From contig CALJHC010000040.1 of NCBI GenBank assembly GCA_938075415.1, forward strand, positions 25,538-89,537: DNA of 64,000 nucleotides, read 5' to 3'. The notes under the pieces are model-generated. The model saw only the letters and a program-made list of their open reading frames with translations. It had not been told where the DNA came from and made no database searches. Below are positions 1 through 9,441 of the stretch, one piece after another (position 1 is the stretch's first letter; each line of letters begins with the position of its first letter). The translations under genes and the position numbers were made by a program. Origin of the DNA: an uncultured Rubripirellula sp. (GTDB taxonomy: Bacteria; Planctomycetota; Planctomycetia; Pirellulales; Pirellulaceae).

Positions 1-648
1 CCGCGTTATGACAGAGAGGTTTCCAATGAATGGAAGTACAACCTTTCGTACCTGAAGATCAATCTGATCACTCAGGAGGTCTGCAATATGGATGGACGAA
101 ACATGGAAACGCCCATTGATATCGGCAACTCGAAGTCGCATTGTGAAATTTGGGACACCGAGGGACGCGGTGCAGGAGTTCCCCCTGCAGTTGTTCTTGA
201 CGAAAACGGCGATCCCGCCTTCCTGCATGTTTTGTCAGAGGAATCGTTAACATCTCATCGTTACTATTATGTTCGTCGCGTTGCGGGTGACTGGAAACAG
301 TCACCGATTACGCATTCTAACCATCAGTGGAACAGCGGTTATCTGTTGAGAGAGACCGATGGCTCGCTGCACGCCTACCTGATCACCGGTGCGGGTTATC
401 TTGAGGGTGGCTACATGGATCGGCACGGCGGCGGGCGCATCGAAGAGTGGGTCTCGACTGACGAAGGAAATCGTTGGTCGAAGCGGCGTGATATTTCCCC
501 CACGAACGAGCAGTATTCTGGTTGGCGATTTAATAATGTCCAACCAGTTGTGCGACCGGATGGAAGCGTTGTTAATGAGATGCTAATCTTCTATGGTTGG
601 GCTGCCGAGCAAAATCCAGAAGCGACAGCTTTCCTGTTTCACGAATGA
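1..648 (+). CDS. BNR_4-type beta-propeller protein, C-terminal part (5' truncated by window edge)
   Basis: The frame is open from base 1 through the first internal ATG at 88, so the true start lies outside the window and about 215 C-terminal residues are visible. The protein shows repeated short beta-strand segments with Asp-box-like turns, such as VLDENGDPAFLHV, STDEGNRWSKRRDIS and VRPDGSVVNEMLIFYG. This is the pattern of BNR_4 (sialidase-like) propellers, a fold that includes some ulvan lyases and other secreted enzymes acting on polysaccharides. Only 61 bases separate its stop from the sulfatase ATG downstream on the same strand, so co-transcription is likely. A role in sulfated polysaccharide breakdown is inferred from that neighbour. 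The catalytic residues cannot be judged from the fragment. Confidence 0.75.
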   Translation, partial: PRYDREVSNEWKYNLSYLKINLITQEVCNMDGRNMETPIDIGNSKSHCEIWDTEGRGAGVPPAVVLDENGDPAFLHVLSEESLTSHRYYYVRRVAGDWKQSPITHSNHQWNSGYLLRETDGSLHAYLITGAGYLEGGYMDRHGGGRIEEWVSTDEGNRWSKRRDISPTNEQYSGWRFNNVQPVVRPDGSVVNEMLIFYGWAAEQNPEATAFLFHE

Positions 649-709
649 GATCGTTGCGAATTGCAATTAGTTTTTCTGCCCATCGAAGTTTACATTGAAG
701 AACAAGAAC

Positions 710-2272
710 ATGAATATCAGAGCCTTTCCATTTCTGTTTTCGTTTTTGGGGGGCCTGCTGGTTTTTGGGAACCTGGCAGACAATGCCAATTCGCAGTCAC
801 GCCCCAACATCGTGGTGATCATGGTGGATGATATGGGTTGGTCTGATATCGGTTGCTACGGATCAGAAATTGAGACTCCCAATATTGATCGCCTCGCCTC
901 AGAAGGACTGCTATTCACTCAGTTTTACAATAACGCCAAGTGCACCACGACGCGGGCATCACTGCTCACCGGTCTTTACCCTCGCAATGGCGGTCGTGGT
1001 CAGGATGAATTGATCACCAGAAATATGCTCACCCTTGGCGAGGCGATGCGACACGCTGGTTACGCAACCGGCATGTCAGGAAAATGGCACAACGGCAAGA
1101 AAGTGGGGACTCGTCCATTTGAACGCGGATTTGATGAGGCATACGGATTGTGGGACGGTTGTTGCAATTTTTTTAATCCCAAGATCCCTGATCCGGACTT
1201 CAAGGGAGGGAGAGTCCGTCCCTTCGGTCATAATGACGAAATGCTCGAGTTGGAAGATTTTCCCGATGACTATTACACAACCGACGCCTTCACCGATCAC
1301 GCAATCAAAACCATCACGGCGCATTCTTCAGCAGGCAAGCCGTTTCTCCATTACCTCTCGTACACGGCACCTCATTATCCCCTGCATGCCAAGCCGGCCG
1401 ATATTGCAAAGTACAGAGGCAGGTACGCGGCCGGCTGGGATGTTTTGCGGCAAGAGCGTTTGGCAAAGCAAGTCGAGCTCGGTCTGGTTGATGAAAACTG
1501 GGTCGTTGCTGACCGTGATGACCTTGCAAGCGAATGGCAACAGGCCAAGGGTGTCAACGAGCAATGGCAACAGCTTCGCATGGAGGTCTATGCGGCCATG
1601 ATCGACTCGGTCGATCAGAACATTGGACGCTTGCTTGATTCCCTTGATGCCATTGGGGCTGCCGAAAACACATTGGTTCTCTTCCTTTCCGATAACGGAG
1701 GGTGCGCCGAGACGCCGGGTGGAAATAATCCGCAGCATGTTCCTGGCCCAAAGGAGTTTTACAGCCATGTCGGTCCCGGCTGGGCGACGGCATCTAATAC
1801 ACCATGGCGTCGCTACAAGCAATATTGTCACGAAGGCGGCATCTCGACCCCGCTTTTGGCCCGTTGGCCGGCGTGTATTCAATCGGGTTCACGTTCCGAT
1901 CAAGTAGGACACATCATTGACTTCCTGCCCACCTTCCTTGAGATGGCCCAACTTGATTACCCAGATCAGCATCCGGCTTTTGGCGAGAAAACCATACCGC
2001 TTGATGGAAAAACGCTTGTGCCGATTTTTAAGGGTGAGCAGCGAAAGTCCAGTGACAACCTCTACTGGCATTGGTCGACCAACAAAGCCGTTCGACAGGG
2101 GGATTGGAAACTAGCTTGGGACAAGCATGAGAAATCTTGGGAGCTTTATGATCTTGGTGCCGACCGCACCGAAGCTCACAACCTCGCCTCGGAACACCCC
2201 GACCTTGTCGACTCACTGGCCCGCAAATGGGATCTGTGGGCTAAAAAGACTGATATCAAAGGAAAGAAGTAG
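710..2272 (+). CDS. Type I sulfatase (arylsulfatase family), secreted
   Basis: The enzyme should hydrolyse a sulfate ester outside the cytoplasm. From ATG 710 it has a signal peptide (hydrophobic FLFSFLGGLLVFG) and then the metal-binding VDDMGWSDIGCYG segment with paired Asp near residues 40-41. The maturation motif is C78-T-T-T-R followed by ASLLTG; the third position is Thr rather than the usual Pro. GKWHNG and LSDNGG supply further active-site residues. Length (520 aa) is normal. The internal APHYPLHAKPADI and WRRYKQYCHEGGISTPLL segments are shared with the sulfatase at 27472, so the two are paralogues, resembling the S1_4 type. A TTG at 695 would add five residues; ATG 710 is preferred. 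It probably forms an operon with the BNR_4 gene upstream. Confidence 0.95.
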   Translation: MNIRAFPFLFSFLGGLLVFGNLADNANSQSRPNIVVIMVDDMGWSDIGCYGSEIETPNIDRLASEGLLFTQFYNNAKCTTTRASLLTGLYPRNGGRGQDELITRNMLTLGEAMRHAGYATGMSGKWHNGKKVGTRPFERGFDEAYGLWDGCCNFFNPKIPDPDFKGGRVRPFGHNDEMLELEDFPDDYYTTDAFTDHAIKTITAHSSAGKPFLHYLSYTAPHYPLHAKPADIAKYRGRYAAGWDVLRQERLAKQVELGLVDENWVVADRDDLASEWQQAKGVNEQWQQLRMEVYAAMIDSVDQNIGRLLDSLDAIGAAENTLVLFLSDNGGCAETPGGNNPQHVPGPKEFYSHVGPGWATASNTPWRRYKQYCHEGGISTPLLARWPACIQSGSRSDQVGHIIDFLPTFLEMAQLDYPDQHPAFGEKTIPLDGKTLVPIFKGEQRKSSDNLYWHWSTNKAVRQGDWKLAWDKHEKSWELYDLGADRTEAHNLASEHPDLVDSLARKWDLWAKKTDIKGKK

Positions 2273-2889
2273 CACAAGGCAATCCGTTGAAATTCTTCTT
2301 TGACTCACCCCGAGAAACGATGGGCGCCGATGAGTTTGTCGTTGTCGAAGCGTAAGTTCAACCGGGAATGAATCAGTTGCTGACGCTGCTCGTTCTCGAG
2401 TGATTGCCTGCACTGCCTTCCATCTCAGCTTTTCACTCGGGAACTTGCAAGCCAATGAGGGCAAGTTTGATCAGCGAGCACCCAACACGATTTTATCAGT
2501 CGTTGATTGCTTTAACTGGGTCGACTCTCATGCTGCATGAGTGGAATTTTTGGGCGTAAAAGAACCGCTTTCACACTTGGTCTTTGATCAATCCTGACTA
2601 GCCGACCCTCGCTCAAAGTTGGGTCAACGAATCTTGGCCAATGTTGCTCGCAGTCAGAGCCAGTGTATTTGGCTTAACGTTTTCATTTGAATACTGCTTT
2701 ATTTCATCAGCAAGATACAGCAGGCGAGGCATTGAGCCTTCGCCTGCATTCGATTTCACTACAAATTTGTGAGGAATGCTCACAGCGGTGCTATTTCCCT
2801 ACGGGAAGGATTCTGTTGAGCAAATTCATTCGGGCCGATTTGCCTTGGTCATTTCCATGACAACGTATTTATCGACTCGCTCCAAAACA
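2273..2889. other. Non-coding gap
   Basis: This stretch lies between the convergent sulfatase and small lipoprotein genes. I see no supported gene and no clear terminator. Short frames here have no recognisable domain or ribosome binding site. Confidence 0.5.
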
Positions 2890-3090
2890 TCACTCTTCGG
2901 CATCTTCTCCTGCTTCCGCTTCCAAGTCAGCGTCATCCATTCCCTCAGCCTCTGCGATTGCCTGCTCGTAGGCGGCAATGTCATCCGCCGTGGCACTATC
3001 CGTCGCTCTAGCGTTTTCTTCACCACCACATCCAGCGACTAACGTCACCAATAAAACAGCGAACAAGCAAGATAAGAGTGAAACTTTCAT
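2890..3090 (-). CDS. Small acidic lipoprotein paired with DUF1559 gene
   Basis: A 66-residue protein with a lipoprotein signal: charged MKVS start, hydrophobic LLSCLFAVLLVTLV, then lipobox VAGC-GG with the lipidated Cys near residue 21. The mature part is short and very acidic, ending in a run of Glu, Asp and Ala. A GAGG ribosome binding site sits about 8 bases before ATG 3090. The gene lies 106 bases downstream of the DUF1559 gene on the same strand, so they are probably co-transcribed. Small lipoproteins of this kind commonly accompany DUF1559 genes in planctomycetes. The function is unknown; a link to the cell envelope or the pseudopilin is inferred from position only. Confidence 0.75.
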   Translation of the reverse strand: MKVSLLSCLFAVLLVTLVAGCGGEENARATDSATADDIAAYEQAIAEAEGMDDADLEAEAGEDAEE

Positions 3091-3196
3091 TCGATAACCT
3101 CAAAGAAGGGTAGAAGGGGATTAGATGAATTCAAAAATAAAACGGTAACGCAAACCATTGGCTTGCGGATCATCGGCCAAGAACCATGATTGAGCG

Positions 3197-4444
3197 TTAC
3201 TGGTTGAGTTGCTCTTCAATCGTCTCTTTACTTGCACGTGTGCCCAACGCACCCCACAGGCCATAGGGACTTGCCGACCCTGGTGCCTGAGGCCCGGTAC
3301 CGTTCAACCACACCATTCCAGCGCTCGAGTCACCAGCCTCGATCGAATCCGTAACGAAAATGACAGCTCCATCACCCATCAGGACGTGAGCCCCGCCCTG
3401 GTGCCGACTGGACATTGTTGCAACCAAGGTTGTACCGAGTGTGTTGTAGGTTCCACAAATCTCATTGTTGGGTGGCAAGATGGTGGTGCAACCTGTAAAG
3501 AATGCACCTTGGTCTGCCCATCTGAACCCGCGAGCAAAATTAGCTCGGGTAACCCGGTGATAGTCGGGATGCCAAAAACGCGGTTTCTCTGGGTTGATAA
3601 ATGGTTTGCAGACCGAGGGGTTGTTTCGGATAGAATTAAAATTCACACCGGGGGGATTTCGGTTCCGCCCATTTTCTGTTGTCTGACTGCGAATGTCGCT
3701 GTCACCGAGGTCAGTAATAATTTCACCCATCGCAATCGTGTTGGACAGACCGTCAAGGCAATCGCGGAATCGAGAGACCTGCAGTGGTTTGAAGAAACCT
3801 CGGTGTGCCGCTCTGGCGTGTCTTGTGCGTCCTGTCGTCACCGCTGTCCGATTATTATTCATGGTTCCAAAATGGAGTCTCCATTGCGAATCTCCAAGAC
3901 AGGCCGCGTAGTTCGTTCGCCCTAATGCTGGAAGTCCAACCCCGGGATCACTTGGGCAACGGTAGGTCGGAATCTCGGTCACCCAGGGGATGTATTGAAT
4001 CCGATCAGGTGTGGGGCCCATTGCCGGCCAAGGATTGGCTGGCGTTCCGATCGAACCGCTGGGGTTTCCATCAGTTCGCTTCGCGTTGGGGTTCGCAATT
4101 TGTTCCCACAGAGCCTGTTGCTCGATAAAAGGAAGAATTGGAACCAGAGCACTCAAACGAATGCGATTGCCTTGGTTAGACCAAGTAAACCAGGGTCCCG
4201 GTGCTCGCCGTCCAGTTCCCGGGTTCGTTCCCGTGCCGTGTGTTGGCATCTGCTTATATGCCGAGTGATAGTTTTGAATTCCAAGACCAATCTGCTTGAA
4301 ATTATTACTGCAACTCATTCGCCTAGCGGCTTCTCTGGCGGCCTGCACTGCGGGAAGCAAAAGACCCACTAAGATGCCGATGATGGCGATGACGACAAGA
4401 AGCTCCACCAGTGTGAAGCCTTGTCTTTTTCGGTCATTCCTCAT
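3197..4444 (-). CDS. DUF1559 domain protein with type IV pilin-like N-terminus
   Basis: Planctomycete DUF1559 protein of 415 residues. The N-terminus is a class III (prepilin) signal: RKRQG then F10-T-L-V-E14-L-L, a hydrophobic IAIIGILVGLLLPAV helix, and the typical AAREAARRMSCSNNFKQIGL segment. Near the C-terminus the conserved SRHQGGAHVLMGDGAVIFV block is present. The start is set at 4444 because AGGAAC lies about seven bases upstream and the prepilin motif then falls in the usual place; the frame runs open to 4564 but those 40 residues look like leader. The family probably assembles as pseudopilins in the envelope, but its role is not established. A small lipoprotein gene follows. A close paralogue lies at 23416. 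Confidence 0.92.
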   Translation of the reverse strand: MRNDRKRQGFTLVELLVVIAIIGILVGLLLPAVQAAREAARRMSCSNNFKQIGLGIQNYHSAYKQMPTHGTGTNPGTGRRAPGPWFTWSNQGNRIRLSALVPILPFIEQQALWEQIANPNAKRTDGNPSGSIGTPANPWPAMGPTPDRIQYIPWVTEIPTYRCPSDPGVGLPALGRTNYAACLGDSQWRLHFGTMNNNRTAVTTGRTRHARAAHRGFFKPLQVSRFRDCLDGLSNTIAMGEIITDLGDSDIRSQTTENGRNRNPPGVNFNSIRNNPSVCKPFINPEKPRFWHPDYHRVTRANFARGFRWADQGAFFTGCTTILPPNNEICGTYNTLGTTLVATMSSRHQGGAHVLMGDGAVIFVTDSIEAGDSSAGMVWLNGTGPQAPGSASPYGLWGALGTRASKETIEEQLNQ

Positions 4445-5691
4445 ATTAGTTCCTATGCAAAAAGCGATTGTTTCGTTGGCGAAAAGATTACGAATCATTG
4501 GAATACCGCCGAATCGGACGTCAACGATAACTAATCCCCTTGACGTAATGTTGTTGAAAGTCACTAAAACGGCCGTGAGCGGCGTTTTTTGCTTCGTTGC
4601 AATGTTTTGAGTGTTTCTCGAAAATCGGGAACATCAGGTTGATTGGATTGGTGAACTAAACGCTGATCGGAGAAGAGGATCGAGGCCGGGGTCAGACGAC
4701 ACCTCTTGGTTTCAACTCAACCCATCACGGTCCGGATTGAACTTAGATCTTTGAGCGGAAAAGCAGGCGTTGCGGTGGCGAAAGCAAGTTTGAGAGCTCC
4801 CAAGTTGCAAGGAGATCAGTCAGGCAAGCTGCGGCTGACCGCTCATGGCTTGGCCCTAGTTATTGGGCGTCAGGTAGCAGTTGTCAGCTCCGATTTCGAG
4901 CCGAGTTCCAGACCTAACCTACGCCGCCATCGGAGGAAATGAACGTCGCTCAAAACCGGAACTCGCTTCTGCTTCATCTGTTGACATGGTTGTCGAGTGG
5001 CCACTGGCATGTTGAAAAAGATCGGGCGCGAGGTAATCAGGAGATAGGATTCTGCTCAGCAATCGCAACGATTCCGACATAAGCATCAAAAGGATTTTGC
5101 TAACTAAAATTGGATTTTCTGATTGCAAGATTGAGAATTCGGTCAGAAACCACTGGTCTAAGTGTTCCTTTTTTTGAGAGCTCATCGCTCCTTTCAACTC
5201 GCAATGGTTTCGGAAAACTGACAAGCAAACAGGAAGATTCTCCATCGCTTCATTTGATCAGGGATGGGAATGTTTGCGTGACTGACAAATTGATGGCAAA
5301 ATCTTGCTTCTCGACGGGGCTATCGTTTTCGTCGAATGCAGAAAGCCATTGGAGACAGAATAAACACGTGCATTCTCAAGCGAACTTGGGTACCAGCACT
5401 CAATCCGGCCGCTCTGATATTGCGTGATTGATTTGCGTCAAGATGAACCCGTTCATGACGTTTCACCGCTAGCGACCCGATACGCCGCTGTCGGTTCGTC
5501 GAACGGTGCGGTCGAGGTGCAAAACGCTAGAGTTCAAGAAGTGGTCGTTACACTCACAACCGGTGCTGCTAGCCCGTCGAGGAGATCCAAGATCTTCTCA
5601 TAGAATGGAATGAAAAGCCTGCTGCAATGTCAATAAAAAAATCGACGTTGTCTTGAACTCGTCAAATGGATCTCAACTGAACGTGCTGTGT
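4445..5691. other. Non-coding gap of about 1.25 kb between divergent genes
   Basis: This gap separates the DUF1559 gene (minus) from the TPR/ASPIC gene (plus). It contains one terminator-like hairpin at 4566-4590. Overlapping short frames on both strands around 4706-5427 lack domains, signal peptides or plausible ribosome binding sites, and I do not call them. Confidence 0.5.
4566..4590 (+). terminator. Hairpin followed by T-run, upstream of DUF1559 gene
   Basis: The plus strand reads AAAACG-(G)-CCG-TGAG-CGG-CGTTTT and then two more T. This is a 9-bp stem with one bulge and a 4-base loop, ending in six T in total. On the minus strand it also ends in four T, about 120 bases upstream of the DUF1559 start, so it could end an unseen transcript or lie in that gene's leader. 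Confidence 0.45.
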
Positions 5692-8600
5692 ATGATTCCC
5701 TTTATCGACGCTCTCCGCAAGGAACCATTGCTGGGAAGAAAGCCGCCAGCGAATGACCGGTCGAGGGCTTGTGAATTGCCAATCATTTTGTTGATGGGGA
5801 TTTCATGTCTTTTGTGTATCGCTTGTGGCCATGAAAATTCGACGGTTGATGTTTCCGAATCTGCAAATGATCAGAAGGGGGCAACGGACAGTCTAGAGCA
5901 AGCAAATCAACTCATCTTAAATGGTCAGTTTGATGCTGCTCGCAAGGTTATCGAGCAGCATCTCGACCAGCACCCAGAAGATATCGCTGCGTTAACGATG
6001 GCCGGTGACGGAGCGATGCAGTCAAGCAATTTCTTGAAAGCATCAGATCATTACGAGGCTGCTGTCGCCAAGTCGAATCATCCACCCCAAGAACTTTGGT
6101 TCAAATGGGTGGGCGCGACCATGGCAGCTGAGCAGCCGTTCGAAACAATCGCTGTATTGAGGGGTGCGGTCAAGCAATATCCCAATGCCATGCAAATCAG
6201 GCAGAACTTGGCAAGCTTCCTTTCGCGGGTCGGCATGCAAAATGAGGCTGCGGAGCATTTGATTTGGTTGGTGCAACGTCAACAGGGTAGTCTGAGCGTC
6301 CTATTGCAATTGTCCGACCTGACCCGTCCCTCCACGGATGAGGCAACATGCCGTGCCGCTCTCCTTCAGCATCCAGAAGATTTACGCCCTTTGCACTCGC
6401 TTGCCCTTCTTAAGGCAGAGCAATCGGATTGGGCCGCTGTCAAAGAATCGGCAAAGCAAGTTTTGGGGCAACGACCCGATTTCGTTCCCTCGCTTGCTTT
6501 GTATGGTCGAGCTTTGGTGGAACTAGGCGAGCCGGAACAGATTCTGCAGTGGATACAGTCATGCCCCGTTTCCATCGAGGATCAATCGCATTACTGGATG
6601 GCGGCGGGAAACTGGGCGACTCGTCGAGGATCCGCAAAGCAAGCAGCTCGAGCTTATTGGTTCGCCGCGAGATTAAACGAAGACGATCCAGAGGCTTTAA
6701 ACGGCTTGTCCCTTGCGTTGAACAAGCTGGGTGAAACGGAGCAAGCGAGGTTGGTCTCGCAGCGATTGCAGAACCTGGTCGCCCTGAAAAGTCACGTCAG
6801 TCGGTTAGCGACCTGGGATTTTGATTCGCAGACTGGCGCGGTGGATTTGGCCCTCACACTGAAGAAACTGGGGCGTTTATGGGAAGCGATGAACTGGTTG
6901 ACGATTGCTGAGTCCATGAAGCAGCAACCCGATTCAAGATGGGCGTCGGTGTATCAGGAGATCCGAGGTGGAATGACGGTGGAAACGCCGTGGCAGTTGC
7001 CAACAAAAAAAGTCACCACACGGCTGGACCTCTCCGCTTGGCCAGAAATAGTGTGGCAAACTGAACCAGATATCTCTTCGCCTTCTGCCCCGATTAGCTT
7101 CGGACCCAAGTTTCGTTTTCGTGACGAAGCGAAAACGAGGTCCTTGGTACACGTTTGTGACATCGGAAAAAAGGGAGACACCGAGTCGGGGTTAATGATT
7201 TTTCAATCGGGTGCGGGTGGCGCAGCTGTCATTGATATGGATCTTGATGGTTGGCCAGATATTTACCTCACCAGAATGGACGGAACCCCGAACAGTCAAG
7301 ACTCGCAATCCAACGGTTTTTATCGGAATTTGGACGGCATGTTTTCTGCCATCACTGCACGTTCTTCACTGATCGATCGCGGGTTTGCGCAAGGATTAAC
7401 GGTTGCCGACTACAACTGCGATGGCTGGCCCGATGTGTATGTGGCCAATATTGGGGTAAATCGACTCTATCGAAATAATGGTGATGGAACCTTTTCCGAT
7501 GTCACTGAAGCGTCCCAACTTGCCGGTGCTGGTTGGACCACGTCGGTTGCAATGGCGGATTTGAACGGAGATGGGAATGTCGATGTGTTCGAAGTTGGAT
7601 ACTGCCATGGCGAGGAACCTTTGACTCAGGACTGTCCACTTCCAGCAATCGGTGAGCCGAGATCCTGCAACCCGATCGCTTTTAGTGCCGAGCCTGACCG
7701 GCTTTGGCTTGGGAAAAACGATGGAACGTTTCGAGAGGAAACTCATCGCTTAGGCAGCCACACCTTAGGACGCGGGTTTGCTCTGGTGATCGGTGACTTC
7801 GATCAAAAAGGTGGGTTGGAGACTTATGTGGCCAACGACATGACGGGAAATCACTACTGGAGCTGTTCAAAGGATGGTGAGCGTTTTGAATGGGCCGAAC
7901 AGGCCGCGGTTCGGGGACTGGCGTTCAATCGACGATCCTTAGCACAAGCGTCCATGGGGATCGCTGCAGCTGATGCCGATCAGGACGGTGATGTTGATTT
8001 CTTTCTGACCCACTTTGTGGAGGATCATAATACGTTCTATCAGCAGATTGCTTCGGGAACTTGGTCAGACGAATCGCAGGCAACGGGCTTTGTGGAACCA
8101 TCTCAGTCTTTACTTGCCTACGGGACACAGTGGATCGACGTTGATAATGACGGGACCCTAGAAGTATTCATTGCCAACGGGGATATCGATGATTTTCAAT
8201 TCAAGGGAAGAGCCTTCCGGCAACCGGCTCAGCTAATGGCTCAAGTTGCTACTGGAAAGTGGGAGGTGGTGAAACCGGATGAGTTGGGGAAATATTTTTC
8301 GGAGAAACGTTTGTCTCGCGCGGTGACGGTGCTGGACGCCAACCGAGACGGAAGGTCCGATTTGCTGGTCACTCATTTGTTTGATCCGGTCGCCTTGTTG
8401 GTGAATCAAACGGAGTCCGAAGGTCAACAAACACGATTCTTTTTGCGGGCAACCTCGACACATCGCGATGCGATTGGAACTCGAATTCGCTGCATGCTTG
8501 ATGACCGGATGGTTGAGCAACAACTTATCGCTGGCAATGGATTTCAGTGCGCCAATGAGGCCTGCATTGTGTTGGGGGGAATCAAAGGAAAGAACCTTGA

Positions 8601-8712
8601 GGAAGTTAGCGTGCTTTGGCCAAACGGAAAAAAAGAATCGCTTGGTTCGCTGCCGGTGGGTCAGGATTACTTGGTCGTTGAGGGCTGGTCGGCAACCCCG
8701 TTAGAACGCTGA
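5692..8712 (+). CDS. TPR + FG-GAP/VCBS propeller + ASPIC/UnbV lipoprotein (CRTAC1-like)
   Basis: A large secreted or surface protein of about 1006 residues. From ATG 5692 there is a hydrophobic segment ending in LLCIAC-G, with a candidate lipobox Cys near residue 45. TPR-like helical repeats follow (roughly residues 60-370). Next is an FG-GAP/VCBS propeller with calcium-loop motifs DMDLDGWPD, DYNCDGWPD, DLNGDGNVD, DADQDGDVD, DVDNDGTLE and DANRDGRSD. The C-terminus is an ASPIC/UnbV domain (RDAIGTRIRC, VLWPNGKKE). Such proteins are abundant in planctomycetes and probably mediate protein or glycan binding at the surface. The frame extends to a TTG at 5653; neither start has a strong ribosome binding site. 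Confidence 0.88.
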   Translation: MIPFIDALRKEPLLGRKPPANDRSRACELPIILLMGISCLLCIACGHENSTVDVSESANDQKGATDSLEQANQLILNGQFDAARKVIEQHLDQHPEDIAALTMAGDGAMQSSNFLKASDHYEAAVAKSNHPPQELWFKWVGATMAAEQPFETIAVLRGAVKQYPNAMQIRQNLASFLSRVGMQNEAAEHLIWLVQRQQGSLSVLLQLSDLTRPSTDEATCRAALLQHPEDLRPLHSLALLKAEQSDWAAVKESAKQVLGQRPDFVPSLALYGRALVELGEPEQILQWIQSCPVSIEDQSHYWMAAGNWATRRGSAKQAARAYWFAARLNEDDPEALNGLSLALNKLGETEQARLVSQRLQNLVALKSHVSRLATWDFDSQTGAVDLALTLKKLGRLWEAMNWLTIAESMKQQPDSRWASVYQEIRGGMTVETPWQLPTKKVTTRLDLSAWPEIVWQTEPDISSPSAPISFGPKFRFRDEAKTRSLVHVCDIGKKGDTESGLMIFQSGAGGAAVIDMDLDGWPDIYLTRMDGTPNSQDSQSNGFYRNLDGMFSAITARSSLIDRGFAQGLTVADYNCDGWPDVYVANIGVNRLYRNNGDGTFSDVTEASQLAGAGWTTSVAMADLNGDGNVDVFEVGYCHGEEPLTQDCPLPAIGEPRSCNPIAFSAEPDRLWLGKNDGTFREETHRLGSHTLGRGFALVIGDFDQKGGLETYVANDMTGNHYWSCSKDGERFEWAEQAAVRGLAFNRRSLAQASMGIAAADADQDGDVDFFLTHFVEDHNTFYQQIASGTWSDESQATGFVEPSQSLLAYGTQWIDVDNDGTLEVFIANGDIDDFQFKGRAFRQPAQLMAQVATGKWEVVKPDELGKYFSEKRLSRAVTVLDANRDGRSDLLVTHLFDPVALLVNQTESEGQQTRFFLRATSTHRDAIGTRIRCMLDDRMVEQQLIAGNGFQCANEACIVLGGIKGKNLEEVSVLWPNGKKESLGSLPVGQDYLVVEGWSATPLER

Positions 8713-9441
8713 TTGCAAATTCAGCAGTCGGAATCACCACTGGCAACAGGTTGTTGGTCGGACAAGAAAGTCCATTCGCTTAGTGTGGAATCACGCCAAC
8801 GAACCACCATTACAACGAACCACCATTACGATGCATAACCATGGCGCGCATCCTGTTTCGGTCTGCGTTTCAGCGTTTAAACTCAGGGCAGCCAACCCAA
8901 GGCAATCACCGGTACGATTGACGGACTTGAACACCACGGAGGATCGTTTTACTCAAACGATCAAAAAGTAATCTGCAACTAGGCTTCCTGCCTATGATTG
9001 ACGAGCATGGACGTTGCCCCGCTCGCCACTTCCCTTTCACCAATCCGGCGAACAGACACAGGGCAACAGAAACCATTATCTAGCGATACATCGAGGCAAT
9101 TTGTCCTAGTGGGAAATAGGTCTAACCTTTGTTTCCGCATCATTGAGGACGATTGAAGCAAGGTTCAGGGATTGCCATGCACCACCACTTGTGATCAAGA
9201 ATTGTCCTGCGAGCAGCCCACCAAGGTCTTTCCCTATTCAGGCTGAAAAACGGCAGTCGATTTGCGTGCGGGAAGCTCTGGAAATGCCCAACCGGATTTG
9301 GTGGGTTCCCCTCCACGTTCACTGTCGAAGCGTGCGGAGGTTATGTGAGGAGCGTGAAAGCTGCGTTAACGACAGACTACCGATAAATCAGCCAGCGTCG
9401 TGTTAGCTGCAATCGATCAAAATGTCCATCATGTTGAATCT
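8713..9441. other. Non-coding gap between convergent genes, with a 16-bp tandem duplication
   Basis: No supported gene. The sequence AACGAACCACCATTAC occurs twice back to back at 8798-8829. Short frames on both strands lack recognisable features. Confidence 0.5.
8798..8829. repeat. Perfect 16-bp tandem duplication
   Basis: Two identical adjacent copies of AACGAACCACCATTAC (8798-8813 and 8814-8829). It lies in intergenic DNA and resembles the other short duplications in this window. Confidence 0.9.

Noticed and set aside
4706..5427. Overlapping short frames on both strands between the DUF1559 and TPR/ASPIC genes
   Set aside because: No domain, signal peptide or ribosome binding site, and they overlap each other on opposite strands.
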